A DNA stretch of 64,000 nucleotides from Pseudanabaena sp. Chao 1811. Its GTDB lineage: Bacteria > Cyanobacteriota > Cyanobacteriia > Pseudanabaenales > Pseudanabaenaceae. Every line of letters starts with the position of its first letter. Position 1 is the first letter of the stretch. The translations under genes and the position numbers were made by a program. The notes beneath the pieces were generated by a model. That model was not told the origin of the DNA and did no database searches. It worked only from the letters and a program-made list of their open reading frames with translations. The stretch is from contig NZ_CP101416.1 of the NCBI RefSeq assembly GCF_027942295.1, positions 1,364,001-1,428,000 on the forward strand, in the 5' to 3' direction. Below are positions 1 to 9,441 of this stretch, one piece after another.

Positions 1-2
1 CT

Positions 3-1058
3 GTACTTGGCTTTGGTGGTATCTACCATGCCTTGCGTGGTCCTGAAGTTTTAGAAAATTATTCTTCTTTCTTTGGCTACGACTGGAAAGACAAGAACCA
101 AATGACCAATATCATTGGTTATCACCTGATCGTATTGGGCTTTGGTGCACTCCTACTCGTATTCAAAGCGATGTTCTTTGGTGGACTCTATGATACATGG
201 GCACCTGGTGGTGGCGATGTGCGTGTGATCACCAACCCTACACTGAACCCAGTTGTTATCTTCGGCTATTTGCTCAACTCCCCATTTGGTGGTGAGGGCA
301 ATATCGTTGGTGTTAATAACCTTGAAGATGTAGTTGGTGGACATATTTGGATCGGCTTAATCATGATCAGTGGCGGTATCTGGCATATCCTCACTAAGCC
401 TTTTGGTTGGGCAAGACGTGCTCTTGTTTGGTCTGGTGAAGCATATCTCTCCTACAGCCTTGGTGCTTTGAGCTTGATGGCATTTATTGCTACTTGCTTT
501 GTATGGTTCAACAACACTGTTTATCCTAGTGAGTTCTTTGGTCCTACTGGTGCTGAAGCTTCTCAATCCCAAGCATTTACCTACCTCGTTCGTGACCAAA
601 AGCTTGGTGCAAACATTGCAACATCTCAAGGTCCTACAGGTCTTGGTAAATACCTCATGCGTTCTCCATCTGGCGAAATCATCTTCGGTGGTGAAACCAT
701 GCGTTTCTGGGACTTCCGTGGTCCTTGGTTAGAGCCTCTTCGTGGTCCTAGTGGTTTGGACATCGACAAACTCAAGAATGACGTTCAGCCTTGGCAAGTA
801 CGTCGCGCTGCTGAGTACATGACTCACGCTCCTTTGGGTTCCTTGAACTCAGTAGGCGGTGTTATAACTGAAATCAACGCGGTAAACTTCGTATCTCCTC
901 GTTCTTGGTTGTCTACTTCTCACTTTGTATTGTCTTTCATGTTCTTAGTTGGTCACCTATGGCACGCTGGCCGCGCACGCGCAGCAGTTGCTGGTTTTGA
1001 AAAGGGTATCGACCGTGAGACTGAAGCTGTACTTTCGATGCCTGCGCTCGATAAATAG
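3..1058 (+). CDS. psbC: Photosystem II CP43 chlorophyll-binding protein, 5'-truncated by the window edge
   Basis: CP43 is the inner antenna of photosystem II in the thylakoid membrane; it binds chlorophyll a and contributes a ligand to the Mn4CaO5 cluster. The reading frame is open from the first bases of the window, so about 120 N-terminal residues (of the usual ~460-473) lie outside. Visible are the family segment [11 protein letters not shown]-like region near the start (read here as [14 protein letters not shown]), the long lumenal loop with the [17 protein letters not shown] stretch carrying the conserved Glu/Arg near the oxygen-evolving cluster, the last transmembrane helix with [19 protein letters not shown], and the conserved C-terminus [17 protein letters not shown]. 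In cyanobacteria psbC normally follows and overlaps psbD, which would lie just upstream. Identity is very secure. Confidence 0.98.
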   Translation, partial: VLGFGGIYHALRGPEVLENYSSFFGYDWKDKNQMTNIIGYHLIVLGFGALLLVFKAMFFGGLYDTWAPGGGDVRVITNPTLNPVVIFGYLLNSPFGGEGNIVGVNNLEDVVGGHIWIGLIMISGGIWHILTKPFGWARRALVWSGEAYLSYSLGALSLMAFIATCFVWFNNTVYPSEFFGPTGAEASQSQAFTYLVRDQKLGANIATSQGPTGLGKYLMRSPSGEIIFGGETMRFWDFRGPWLEPLRGPSGLDIDKLKNDVQPWQVRRAAEYMTHAPLGSLNSVGGVITEINAVNFVSPRSWLSTSHFVLSFMFLVGHLWHAGRARAAVAGFEKGIDRETEAVLSMPALDK

Positions 1059-1067
1059 TTTCTAAAA

Positions 1068-1129
1068 TTAAAAAGGGGCGCATTGCGAAACCTTTTTAAA
1101 TAAAAAAAGGGGCGCATTGCGCCCCTTTT
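1068..1129. terminator. Tandem hairpin terminator between convergent psbC and PSRP-3
   Basis: Two near-identical blocks AAAAGGGGCGCATTGCG sit 34 bp apart. The second forms a perfect hairpin (AAAAGGGGCGC, loop ATT, GCGCCCCTTTT, 1105-1129) with A and T tracts on either side, so it can work in both directions. The first block instead pairs TTAAAAAGG with CCTTTTTAA (1068-1099). It serves the psbC end and the facing ribosomal gene. Confidence 0.8.
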
Positions 1130-1136
1130 ATATTTT

Positions 1137-1436
1137 CTAGTTACTACCAGTAAATATGACATCAGGGAATTTACCTTGAGCTTCTGTCATGGGGCGATTT
1201 TTGCCCTCTTGCTGCCAGTAATTAATTACTTCGGTTGCCTTATTTAGAATCTCGATCCGATCTTGATCGGCAATCCAAGGCTTGCTTTCCATTTCTGATT
1301 TAAGTTGATCCCAAGCATCATCACGGGGCCAGAAGAAATACTTGGTGAGAGGGCTGAAACCTTTGCCAACGACTTGATCGACGGCAAGAGCTACGTTATT
1401 CTCTAACCATAAGATTTTTAGAATAAACTGGGACAA
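1137..1436 (-). CDS. Probable 30S ribosomal protein PSRP-3 / Ycf65
   Basis: This 99-residue protein matches the plastid-specific ribosomal protein 3 family (Ycf65), a small-subunit protein shared by cyanobacteria and plastids. Recognisable are the N-terminal [20 protein letters not shown] segment, the core [18 protein letters not shown], and the following KPWI...[16 protein letters not shown]. Length is normal for the cyanobacterial form. It converges on psbC, sharing the terminator hairpin, and is divergent from the HAD gene at 1497. The name is from remembered family motifs; no alternative seems likely. Confidence 0.88.
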   Translation of the reverse strand: MSQFILKILWLENNVALAVDQVVGKGFSPLTKYFFWPRDDAWDQLKSEMESKPWIADQDRIEILNKATEVINYWQQEGKNRPMTEAQGKFPDVIFTGSN

Positions 1437-1496
1437 TGCTACCTACCTCCAAGAAAAGTTAAATTACATATTAAAGTAGCGATCTTGCAATATAAC

Positions 1497-2300
1497 ATGA
1501 TTGAAACATCAAAAGTTGCCTCAGACGAAACAACCAGCAAAACTTTTGTATTTGATATTGATGGCGTGATTCGAGATGTGTCGGGTTCCTATCGTCGCGC
1601 CCTAGCTGATACGGTTGAATATTTTACAAATTCAGCATATCGCCCTAGTCCTGAAGAAATTGACGAATTAAAGGCTGAGGGAATTTGGAACAATGACTGG
1701 GAGGCATCTCAGGAGCTAATTAAAAGATATTTTCTGGGACTAGGCAAGGTCGCCAAGATCTATTATGACGACATTGTTGCGTTTTTTCAGAGTCGTTATC
1801 GGGGTAGTAATCCTGATTGGTCAAATGGATATATTGCGACAGAACCTTTGATTGCGACAACGGAATATTTTCAGAGTTTGACAGCATCAGGCATTGGTTG
1901 GGGATTTTTTAGTGGGGCTACTAGGGCTTCTGCTAGTTATGTTTTGAATCGTTTAGAAATTATTGATCCTGTTTTAGTGGCAATGGAGGATGCAGCAGGC
2001 AAGCCTGACCCCACAGGACTTTTACTAGCTGTAAAGCAAATTGATAGTAAAACAGAAAACCCTACAGAGTTAATTGTCTATGTCGGTGATACGGTTGCCG
2101 ACATGATCACAGTGATTAAGGCAAGGGACTATAACCCAAATTATCAGTATGTTGGCGTTGGGGTCATACCACCCCATGTCACTGAGAATTTGCGCGATCG
2201 CTATGCCGCATTGCTCAAAGAAAATGGTGCAGACATTGTTTTAAATAGTGTGTTGGAACTAACGCCACAGCTTAATCTATCGCAAAGTCTTAGCTGTTGA
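1497..2300 (+). CDS. HAD-superfamily hydrolase, TIGR01548-like
   Basis: This is a haloacid-dehalogenase type phosphatase of about 267 residues. Motif I is FVFDIDGVIRDVSGSYRRA (nucleophile Asp and acid/base Asp of DxDG), motif II is the GFFSGATR region (Ser/Thr), the Lys is in MEDAAGKPDP, and motif III/IV is VYVGDTVADM. This resembles the cyanobacterial subfamily once described as imidazoleglycerol-phosphate-dehydratase-like HAD proteins. The substrate is unknown. A longer reading starts with TTG at 1485, but the ATG at 1497 gives the better N-terminus; no clear ribosome site precedes either. Confidence 0.8.
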   Translation: MIETSKVASDETTSKTFVFDIDGVIRDVSGSYRRALADTVEYFTNSAYRPSPEEIDELKAEGIWNNDWEASQELIKRYFLGLGKVAKIYYDDIVAFFQSRYRGSNPDWSNGYIATEPLIATTEYFQSLTASGIGWGFFSGATRASASYVLNRLEIIDPVLVAMEDAAGKPDPTGLLLAVKQIDSKTENPTELIVYVGDTVADMITVIKARDYNPNYQYVGVGVIPPHVTENLRDRYAALLKENGADIVLNSVLELTPQLNLSQSLSC

Positions 2301-2366
2301 ATTAGCGTTAACATAGATCTAGCTTTACAAGCTATCACTGTGTTAAGCATTTAAAAATCAATCTTT

Positions 2367-2708
2367 ATGTCAGAGTCTAAGCAATATTATTTTGTTGCCG
2401 CTAGCCGTAAGTATTTGTGTGAAGACGAAGGGAAACCTTTGGGTGAGACACTAGCGGAACGTCGTCGCAATTTTGAAGCTCGTAATCTAGAAGTTAACTT
2501 TTGGTTGATCGAGCAACCTGCTTTTTTGGAAGCTCCTGAGCTAGCAAGTGTCAAAAAGCAAATTCCTCAACCTGCGGCAGCAATTGTGACCACCGATCCC
2601 AACACGATGCGTTGGCTAAAGCTGAGACTTGAGTTTGTGGCAACGGGTGAATTCACTGCTCCTAGTGCCTCCATCCCCAATCCTTTAGCATCTTTAGCGA
2701 TCGCCTAA
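2367..2708 (+). CDS. ycf54: Ycf54, partner of the Mg-protoporphyrin IX ester cyclase
   Basis: Ycf54 (DUF2488) binds and is needed for full activity or accumulation of the oxidative Mg-protoporphyrin IX monomethylester cyclase AcsF in chlorophyll synthesis. The 113-residue product shows the family pattern YYFVAASRKYL, LAERRRNFEARNLEVNFWLI, EQPAFLEAPELA, PQPAAAIVTTD and the end TGEFTAPSASIPNPLASL. Length is typical. The cyclase acsF is in the same window (36120-37199) but in a separate transcription unit. A strong hairpin terminator follows directly. Confidence 0.93.
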   Translation: MSESKQYYFVAASRKYLCEDEGKPLGETLAERRRNFEARNLEVNFWLIEQPAFLEAPELASVKKQIPQPAAAIVTTDPNTMRWLKLRLEFVATGEFTAPSASIPNPLASLAIA

Positions 2709-2720
2709 ATAGTAACTAAC

Positions 2721-2748
2721 AGAAAAGCCGCCCTAGGGCGGCTTTTCT
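2721..2748 (+). terminator. Rho-independent terminator of ycf54
   Basis: Perfect hairpin: arm AGAAAAGCCGCCCT directly followed by AGGGCGGCTTTTCT, with a T run on the 3' side. It lies 13 bp after the ycf54 stop. Confidence 0.9.
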
Positions 2749-2769
2749 ATTGAGGATATGTGCTAAGGT

Positions 2770-3711
2770 GTGACCTTGAAATTGACGATTATCTCCAATA
2801 TTGTGTCTAGCCTTTTTCGCAGAGATCCTTTGATTAGCTTGCCTTCCCCACATGGGTATGCCAATTTTGGTTTTAAGGCGATCGCTGCAAATGGTCAGAG
2901 TTACAAATATGGCGATCGCAATTTATATACTGTCATTCCTAAATCTAAGCCGCAAAATGTAGAAACAAAGCCTTTAGGTTATAGGTTTGAGCTAATTCAG
3001 AGCTTCTCCATTCAAAAAGCAGGAAATGCGATCGCTGAATGTGAAGATATTTGGCATTATGCTAAAGGCGATCAGCAAATTTCTATCGCCCTGTCCGATG
3101 GCGCAACGGAATCTTCCTTTGCGAAGGAATGGGCAAAAGAATTAGTAACTGCTTTTGTGAATCGTGATCATGCCTTTATGGAGGAACCGAATCTCCAAAG
3201 TTGGCTCCAACCTATACAACAAACTTGGCAACAATGGCTAGTCAATCAAAATTTGACTTGGTTTGCCAAACGCAAAGCAGGCGCAGGAGCTTTCGCGACT
3301 TTTTTGGGTTTAGAAATTTTGCCAGATTTGAGTTGGCAGGCTTTAGCAACTGGGGATTCTTGCTTATTTATAGTCCGCAATCAGCAAGCAAACCTCTATT
3401 TCCCAATCCAAAACAGCCATGAATTTAATCATCGACCAAGATTAATTGGCACATATACTGAAGTTGCAAATATTCAGATGCATCAAGCTCATGGGGTTGC
3501 GGAATTAGGAGATCGCTTTTATTTGACTACCGATGCGATCGCCTGTTGGATTTTCAAGCAACTAGAAGCGAGTCAAGATCCTTGGGTAAAATTAGGTGAG
3601 CTTAGATCTCAAGATCATTTTGCTCAATGGGTGAATGAATTGCGCGATCGCCATGAGATCGCTAATGACGATACAACTTTGCTATGCCTAGAAATTTGTC
3701 GTGAGTCATGA
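2770..3711 (+). CDS. PP2C-family Ser/Thr protein phosphatase
   Basis: The 313-residue product has the ordered aspartate motifs of metal-dependent PP2C phosphatases: ISIALSDGATESS (residues ~110-122), ALATGDSCLF (~195), RFYLTTDAIACW (~255) and the C-terminal NDDTTLLCLEI (~300). These are the expected metal-binding aspartates, although the usual DG of the third motif is DA here. The start is GTG at 2770. The stop overlaps the ATG of the kinase gene by 4 bp (ATGA), so the two are translationally coupled and probably act on the same targets. PP2C domain is secure; the physiological target is unknown. Confidence 0.85.
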   Translation: MTLKLTIISNIVSSLFRRDPLISLPSPHGYANFGFKAIAANGQSYKYGDRNLYTVIPKSKPQNVETKPLGYRFELIQSFSIQKAGNAIAECEDIWHYAKGDQQISIALSDGATESSFAKEWAKELVTAFVNRDHAFMEEPNLQSWLQPIQQTWQQWLVNQNLTWFAKRKAGAGAFATFLGLEILPDLSWQALATGDSCLFIVRNQQANLYFPIQNSHEFNHRPRLIGTYTEVANIQMHQAHGVAELGDRFYLTTDAIACWIFKQLEASQDPWVKLGELRSQDHFAQWVNELRDRHEIANDDTTLLCLEICRES

Positions 3712-5654
3712 CCGATATCCAAACTTGGCCGTTAAATATTGACTTCACGATCGCGGTACAAAATCCGCAGCTTTGCTTTGCAGATCCTGACCTCAAGCAA
3801 GCTAGTACATCCAAGAATTCACGGGGTAGAGTTTTACTATGGTCAGGTAATTTTGCCACGGTTTATAAGCTTACAAAGGGCGATCGCTCTTGGGCAGTGC
3901 GATGCTTTACGCGCATACCTCAAACCGATGTACAGGAACGCTATCAGTTAATTAGTGAATATCTCAGTCAACATCAGATTCCCTATTTAGTAGATTTTGA
4001 ATTTTTGGCGCAGGGAATTTTGGTGAAAGGTCAATGGTATCCAATTCTAAAAATGGATTGGGTCGAGGGAACAGAGCTAGATCGCTATATTGGCGAATAT
4101 ATTGACGATTCACAGGTATTACTGCGTTTAGAGCGCCAGTTGCAACAACTCCAAAAAGATTTGCAACGGGTAGGCATTGCTCACGGTGACTTACAACATG
4201 GCAATATCATGGTGGACGATCATGGGGAATTGAAACTCGTTGACTATGACGGCATGTATGTGCCTGCATTGCGGGGTTCACCGCCCCTTGAGGTAGGACA
4301 TCCTAACTATCAGCCACCCAAGCGCTCAACTAAAGATTTTGGCGATCGCCTTGATGAATTTTCCTTTGCAGTAATTTCCCTATCACTGCGTGCTTTAGCC
4401 ACAGAGCCTCATTTGTGGGCAACCTTTCACGAAGACAATAAAAATTTAATTTTTCGGCAAAATGACTTTCAAGAGCCTGATGCCTCACCTGTATTTCAGG
4501 CGATCGCCAATATTCCCGATGATGAGACTCGCGAACTATGCGATCGCTTGATCCGTCAATGTCATGGCAAAGAGCATGAAGCCAAGCAAGATCTCCAAGA
4601 TTCAAAATCTCTTTTCAAGCTTCTACCTAATAGAGCCTTACTATGGGGAGTATTAGGCATCATCGTCTCATTAGCTACTGTTGGCGGTATTTTGCTACTG
4701 TTCTCCAAGAATAAAACTCCAGACCTAATTAGCAAAACTCCTGAGCTAAAACCGACAAGTTTCCCCACCAGTCCGCTACAACCAACTAGTTCACCCACTA
4801 CTGTTCTAGACAAGCCTGTTAAGTTAACTCCGATTACTGTGTCTGCTTTACTAGAGCAATATGCCAAGGGGCGGCGTGATTTCTCCTATGTGCAGTTGAC
4901 GGGGACTCAAGGCGATCGCCTACAAGGTCAAGATTTACGCAATATCAATCTCAGTAACTCCATCCTAGAAGGAGGGAACCTACGACAATTAATCCTCAAA
5001 AATGCCAACTTAAACGGCATTAAGTTAATCAAAGTCGATCTCCGAGGAGCAGATCTGAGTAATGCAAGCCTAATTGATGCAAACTTGGCACTATCTAATC
5101 TATCAGATGCAGATCTTACGCAATCTAGCTTATTACGGACAAATTTAGCCCAGTCAAAGCTTGGCTCAGCAATATTCCAAAAAGCTGAATTAATGAAAAG
5201 TAATCTCAGTGAAGCTGATCTCAACTCAGCCAATCTGAGTGGCGCAAATTTAGCACTTGCCAATCTGAGGAAAACTAATCTAACTAAGGCAAATCTGCGT
5301 GAGAGTAACTTATCCGCAGCAAATCTCAGTGAGGCAATTCTCGAAAATGCTGATTTAACCGCCGCCGATTTGCGATCGGCGGAACTCCACCAAACGATTT
5401 TTACCAATGCCAATCTTAGTGCTGCCAACCTCACCGCCGCAAATCTTGTCTTAGTTGATTTGTCAGGGGCAAATCTGAATGGGGCAAATTTTCGGAATGC
5501 GATCGTGGAGAATATTGGCACTATTGAATCCGCCGATTTTACAAACGTTATCAATCTTGCCAGTAATGTTCGTAAATATTTCTGCTCATCGGCTTCTGGC
5601 AATATCACTGAGACGGGCTTAACTACAAAATCAACTCTTAACTGTTTGCCATAG
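3708..5654 (+). CDS. Membrane-anchored protein kinase with C-terminal pentapeptide repeats
   Basis: The 648-residue product is a three-part protein. Residues 1-~280 are a eukaryotic-like kinase domain with a short Gly-rich SGNFATVYKL, a Lys-poor VAIK region (SWAVRCFTR), catalytic loop AHGDLQHGNIM (HxD and Asn) and DYDGMYVP in place of DFG. Residues ~311-333 (LLWGVLGIIVSLATVGGILL) form one membrane helix, followed by a Pro/Ser/Thr-rich linker. Residues ~400-625 are A(D/N)LXX pentapeptide repeats forming a right-handed beta helix outside or beyond the membrane. It overlaps the PP2C gene. The kinase plus PP2C pairing recalls E. coli YegI/YegK (family knowledge). Activity is likely, since HxD, Asn and Asp are kept, but unproven; the signal is unknown. 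Confidence 0.85.
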   Translation: MTDIQTWPLNIDFTIAVQNPQLCFADPDLKQASTSKNSRGRVLLWSGNFATVYKLTKGDRSWAVRCFTRIPQTDVQERYQLISEYLSQHQIPYLVDFEFLAQGILVKGQWYPILKMDWVEGTELDRYIGEYIDDSQVLLRLERQLQQLQKDLQRVGIAHGDLQHGNIMVDDHGELKLVDYDGMYVPALRGSPPLEVGHPNYQPPKRSTKDFGDRLDEFSFAVISLSLRALATEPHLWATFHEDNKNLIFRQNDFQEPDASPVFQAIANIPDDETRELCDRLIRQCHGKEHEAKQDLQDSKSLFKLLPNRALLWGVLGIIVSLATVGGILLLFSKNKTPDLISKTPELKPTSFPTSPLQPTSSPTTVLDKPVKLTPITVSALLEQYAKGRRDFSYVQLTGTQGDRLQGQDLRNINLSNSILEGGNLRQLILKNANLNGIKLIKVDLRGADLSNASLIDANLALSNLSDADLTQSSLLRTNLAQSKLGSAIFQKAELMKSNLSEADLNSANLSGANLALANLRKTNLTKANLRESNLSAANLSEAILENADLTAADLRSAELHQTIFTNANLSAANLTAANLVLVDLSGANLNGANFRNAIVENIGTIESADFTNVINLASNVRKYFCSSASGNITETGLTTKSTLNCLP

Positions 5655-5692
5655 TTTATAGATAGTGATGCTTCTCTATTTAGATTTATGAG

Positions 5693-5739
5693 AACTAATT
5701 TTTTGTGGTGTTGCTTCGCCACACCACAAAAAATTAGTT
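5693..5739. terminator. Long hairpin between the kinase gene and the facing GNAT gene
   Basis: A 19-bp perfect inverted repeat: AACTAATTTTTTGTGGTGT, a 9-nt loop TGCTTCGCC, then the exact complement. A/T tracts flank a GTGGTGT core. It lies between convergent genes and can terminate both. Confidence 0.75.
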
Positions 5740-5760
5740 TCTTAGTTCACTGTGCAGCGC

Positions 5761-6273
5761 TTAAACTGCATTAAATTCGGATCGATATCTTACGGTTCCA
5801 CTACAGCCATCTAATACGCCATCTTGCAGTTCTAAAACCATAAATACATCATCTGGAACTGAATATTCGCATTTTAGTCCCTTTCTTTTTGACGAGATAA
5901 AGCCAAAACGTGAATAGAATTCGGGATATCCCAACACCACAATAACTTTGTATCCTAAATGAGCACATTGCACTAAACCATGCCGAATCAATAGTGAGCC
6001 AATTCCCTGTCGTTGATATTGAGGCAATACGGCTAATGGGGCTAGTCCAAGCATCCTTAAATTATCAGGATATGATCCTTCAACGATAACTGGACTAAAT
6101 AAAATATGACCCACAATTTGCTGAGACTCTGTAGCTACAAAGGAAAAAGTATCTGCAATGCCACGCAATTGATTAACTAAATGTGCTTCATTTGCACGCC
6201 CAAATGCTGCGGTATTAACTACCTGAATAGCATTTAAATCTTCTGGCTGCTCAGCTCGAATTTCCATAGCCAA
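5761..6273 (-). CDS. GNAT-family N-acetyltransferase (YhbS-like)
   Basis: This 170-residue protein has the GNAT fold signature: N-terminal beta-alpha IRAEQPEDLNAIQVVNTAAF, the acceptor-side strand IVGHILFSP, and the acetyl-CoA pyrophosphate loop PQYQRQGIGSLLIRHGL (Q/RxxGxG/A). The segment VVLGYPEFYSRFGF is typical of the YhbS/COG3153 group. The substrate is not evident. It faces the kinase gene and shares the hairpin terminator; it is divergent from grpE. Confidence 0.85.
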   Translation of the reverse strand: MAMEIRAEQPEDLNAIQVVNTAAFGRANEAHLVNQLRGIADTFSFVATESQQIVGHILFSPVIVEGSYPDNLRMLGLAPLAVLPQYQRQGIGSLLIRHGLVQCAHLGYKVIVVLGYPEFYSRFGFISSKRKGLKCEYSVPDDVFMVLELQDGVLDGCSGTVRYRSEFNAV

Positions 6274-6486
6274 TAGTTAACAGCGATCGCTTGTTATATT
6301 TTCTAAGAGATATCAAAAGGTAATCTCATACAACCTTATGTTTTTATGCTGGCAATAGCTATACGTTGTCTCAGATAAAGAGTAAAATCGGATTAATTGG
6401 CAAAAATCGTCAAAACTAACCATCAAAAATATCAACTCTTAGCAATTTACTGCTAGTCTGAAAAGCGCGAAAAGAGTATTACCGCA

Positions 6487-7263
6487 ATGATCGAAGAAGA
6501 AAACATATCCACCTCCGATGATCTCTCGGATGATCTCATCGATGAAGATGATGATGTTCTTGAGTCAAGGTTACAACAACTTGCAACTGAAGAATTGAAT
6601 CAACTATCAAACAATGAAGAGCCAAAAGCAGAAAGTTCACAGACTCCTGCCACAAGTGAGGCTAAGCCTGCTGAAGCTAGTAAAGCTAGCGCTGCTGCTG
6701 CTGCAACCCTTGAGAAAATCAACGGTTTGATCGCAGAGTCCACTGCCCTTAAAGAGCAGCTAGACGAGCGCAAGCAACAGTACTTGCGTCTATATGCCGA
6801 CTTCGAGAATTTTCGCAAACGCACCGAGCGCGATAAAGAAGAGCAGGAAGGCACAATTACATCAAAGATCCTCAAAAAAATCTTGCCTGTAGTTGATGAC
6901 TTTGAACGGGCACAGTTACAGATTTCGCCAAAAAATGATGGTGAAGCTGCTATTCACAAAAGTTATCAGTCGGTATATAAGCAATTACTAAAATGCCTTA
7001 AGGAAACAGGTGTAGCCAGAATGGAGGCAGTCGGTCAAGATTTTGATCCTAACTTCCATGAAGCCATTATGCAGGAACCTTCGGCGGAATACGATGAGGG
7101 CATTATCACCGAAGAACTACGCCCAGGATACTTAGTCAGCGACGATCGCGTTTTACGCCATGCCCTAGTTAAAGTATCTTCAGGTAAACTTGACGGTGCT
7201 GATAGTGCGGCTGAGAATGGCGCAGAAAATTCGCAAAACAATGACTCTGGCGCATCTAATTAA
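6487..7263 (+). CDS. grpE: GrpE nucleotide-exchange factor
   Basis: GrpE releases ADP from DnaK. The 258-residue product has a long acidic, Ala/Ser-rich N-terminus (residues 1-75), a coiled-coil region with the family signature QYLRLYADFENFRKRTERDKEE (split here: LYADFENFRKR then TERDKEE), ILPVVDDFERA, and the C-terminal beta domain with EPSAEYDEGIITEELRPGY. It is directly upstream of dnaK in the same direction, the common cyanobacterial order. No CIRCE element was found upstream. A small palindrome (TAGCA-ATTTAC-TGCTA) lies about 45 bp before the start. Confidence 0.97.
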   Translation: MIEEENISTSDDLSDDLIDEDDDVLESRLQQLATEELNQLSNNEEPKAESSQTPATSEAKPAEASKASAAAAATLEKINGLIAESTALKEQLDERKQQYLRLYADFENFRKRTERDKEEQEGTITSKILKKILPVVDDFERAQLQISPKNDGEAAIHKSYQSVYKQLLKCLKETGVARMEAVGQDFDPNFHEAIMQEPSAEYDEGIITEELRPGYLVSDDRVLRHALVKVSSGKLDGADSAAENGAENSQNNDSGASN

Positions 7264-7283
7264 ACTGCCTTAATTAATAAACC

Positions 7284-7315
7284 ATTCAAGATGCGATCGC
7301 AATTGCATCTTGAAT
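7284..7315. terminator. Hairpin in the grpE-dnaK gap
   Basis: ATTCAAGATGC pairs with GCATCTTGAAT around a 10-nt loop holding HIP1-like GATCGC. There is no strong T tract, so it may be a partial terminator, an mRNA processing site or a chance structure. It separates grpE from dnaK by 127 bp. Confidence 0.45.
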
Positions 7316-7390
7316 CGCATTCTTAGGGTACATTATTCAGAAAATCACTAAGCTAAACTTTTAGAAAAGCTTTTCACGGAACTGGCGATT

Positions 7391-9250
7391 ATGTCGAAAG
7401 TAATTGGGATTGACCTTGGGACGACAAACAGTTGTGTTTCAGTGTTAGAAGGTGGCAAACCTGTTGTCATCTCTAGTGCAGAAGGAGGACGTACCACACC
7501 GAGTATTGTCGCCTTTGTCAAGGATAGCAATGAGCGGATTGTTGGTCAGGTTGCTAAGCGCCAATCCGTTACGAACTCTGTGAATACGGTTTATAGTATC
7601 AAGCGTTTTATTGGTCGCGGCTGGGCAGAGACTGAAGACGAACGTCGTCGTGTTCCTTATACTGCCGTTAAGGGTAAAGATGACACCGTTGATGTGCAGA
7701 TCGGCGATAGAACCTATACGCCCCAAGAAATTTCCGCAATGATATTGCAAAAGCTTAAACAAGATGCGGAAAATTATCTAGGCGAAGAAGTGACTCAAGC
7801 GGTTATTACCGTACCTGCTTACTTTACAGATACACAACGCCAAGCGACTAAAGATGCTGGGGCTATTTCGGGAATGGAGGTCTTGCGAATTGTCAATGAG
7901 CCAACGGCGGCGGCGCTTGCCTATGGATTGGACAAGCAGGATCAAGATCAGATTGTTTTAGTGTTTGACCTTGGCGGCGGTACATTCGATGTGTCCGTAC
8001 TGCAACTAGGGGACGGCATTTTTGAAGTTAAGGCAACTTCAGGGAATAATCACCTTGGGGGGGATGACTTTGACGCAGCGATCGTCGATTGGCTGATTGC
8101 TGACTTTAAGGAAAAAGAAGGTATTGATTTATCAACGGATAAGACGGCGATTCAGAGACTTAAAGAAGCTGCCGAAAAAGCTAAAATTGAGCTATCTAGC
8201 GCTCCTTCCACTTTAATTAGCTTGCCCTTCATTGCGGCTAATGAGACAGGACCTAAGACCATTGAGCTAGATTTTACCCGTTCTAAGTTTGACGAGATTA
8301 CCGCACACCTAGTAAAAGCAACCCTTGAGCCAACCGCCCAAGCGCTAAAAGATGCAGGGTTACTGCCAAAGGAAATTAATCGCATTATTTTAGTTGGTGG
8401 CTCAACCCGAATTCCTTCAGTTCAGGATGCCATTTCTAAGTTTTTTGACGGCAAAAAGCCCGATCAATCGGTTAATCCCGATGAAGCTGTAGCGATCGGT
8501 GCAGCTGTGCAAGCAGGGATTCTCGGTGGTGAGGTTAAGGATCTCTTACTACTTGATGTTATTCCCCTATCCATTGGGCTAGAAACTCAAGGTGGCGTAT
8601 TTACGAAAAATTTAGAACGCAACACTACAATCCCTACCAGCAAGTCACAGATTTTCTCCACTGCCGTTGACAACCAATCGGCTGTAGAAATCCATGTCCT
8701 ACAGGGTGAACGGGCAATGGCAAAGGACAATAAGAGCCTTGGCAAATTTGAGCTAGAGGGTATACGGCCTGCTCCGCGAGGCATTCCTCAGATCGAGGTG
8801 TCCTTTGATATTGATGCTAACGGCATTCTCAAAGTTTCAGCCCGTGATGTGGATACTGGAGTTGAACAAAGTATCAGTATTACGAATACGGGTGGCTTAA
8901 GTCCTAGCGAAATTGAAAGAATGCGGATGGAAGCCGAGGTCTATGCTGATGAAGACTCTGCTCGTCGCGAACTTGCCAACATGCGGAACCAAGCATCTAA
9001 TCTGATTCGCACCGTTGAAGAAATCCTGAAAGATAATGGTCCTACAGTAATCAGTCAGAGTATGCGTGAGACCCCTCTCAAAAACATGGAAATACTCAAG
9101 AATTTGTATGAATCTGAAGAAGCTACTTACGAAGATTTACAAATTGCCATCAAGCCATTGCAACAGTCCTTGTTTGAACTAACTCAAGCCGTAGAAAAAT
9201 ACTCTCAAGTTGAGCGTGTCAAGCAAAAGTCTAGCGATGCTTTAGAATAA
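7391..9250 (+). CDS. dnaK: Molecular chaperone DnaK (Hsp70), short C-terminus
   Basis: Cytoplasmic ATP-driven chaperone. The N-terminal ATPase domain shows [56 protein letters not shown] and [17 protein letters not shown]; the substrate domain starts near [18 protein letters not shown]; a helical lid follows. At 619 residues it ends in [10 protein letters not shown] without the acidic DDVIDAEF-type tail common in bacterial DnaK proteins. Its position after grpE suggests the heat-inducible DnaK2 role. Start ATG at 7391 gives the canonical [11 protein letters not shown] terminator follows immediately. Confidence 0.97.
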   Translation: MSKVIGIDLGTTNSCVSVLEGGKPVVISSAEGGRTTPSIVAFVKDSNERIVGQVAKRQSVTNSVNTVYSIKRFIGRGWAETEDERRRVPYTAVKGKDDTVDVQIGDRTYTPQEISAMILQKLKQDAENYLGEEVTQAVITVPAYFTDTQRQATKDAGAISGMEVLRIVNEPTAAALAYGLDKQDQDQIVLVFDLGGGTFDVSVLQLGDGIFEVKATSGNNHLGGDDFDAAIVDWLIADFKEKEGIDLSTDKTAIQRLKEAAEKAKIELSSAPSTLISLPFIAANETGPKTIELDFTRSKFDEITAHLVKATLEPTAQALKDAGLLPKEINRIILVGGSTRIPSVQDAISKFFDGKKPDQSVNPDEAVAIGAAVQAGILGGEVKDLLLLDVIPLSIGLETQGGVFTKNLERNTTIPTSKSQIFSTAVDNQSAVEIHVLQGERAMAKDNKSLGKFELEGIRPAPRGIPQIEVSFDIDANGILKVSARDVDTGVEQSISITNTGGLSPSEIERMRMEAEVYADEDSARRELANMRNQASNLIRTVEEILKDNGPTVISQSMRETPLKNMEILKNLYESEEATYEDLQIAIKPLQQSLFELTQAVEKYSQVERVKQKSSDALE

Positions 9251-9252
9251 TC

Positions 9253-9277
9253 AAAAGGGGCAAATTGCCCCTTTTTT
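9253..9277 (+). terminator. Rho-independent terminator of dnaK
   Basis: AAAAGGGGCAATTTGCCCC-type hairpin (AAAAGGGGCAAATTGCCCCT then T6) begins 3 bp after the dnaK stop codon. Confidence 0.9.
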
Positions 9278-9441
9278 ATGCTTTGGCTTTTATGTTTTGG
9301 CTTTCATACGATACTTTTCTCTGAAGTCCAAAGCGCTGTATGATTACAGAGTTATAGTTGTATTTTTGGTTACAGTTGTCCCCTACTAGTATTGACTAAG
9401 TATTGGCAACTGAAAGCCTATACTGTGAACCGTGAGCCGCT

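Noticed and set aside
4928-5722. 264-residue antisense frame over the kinase gene
   Set aside because: It mirrors the pentapeptide repeats; periodic coding sequence keeps the antisense frame open. Composition is repetitive Leu/Ala/Arg/Ser with no family features.
6400-6486. CIRCE (HrcA) operator upstream of grpE
   Set aside because: No TTAGCACTC-N9-GAGTGCTAA; only a small TAGCA palindrome.
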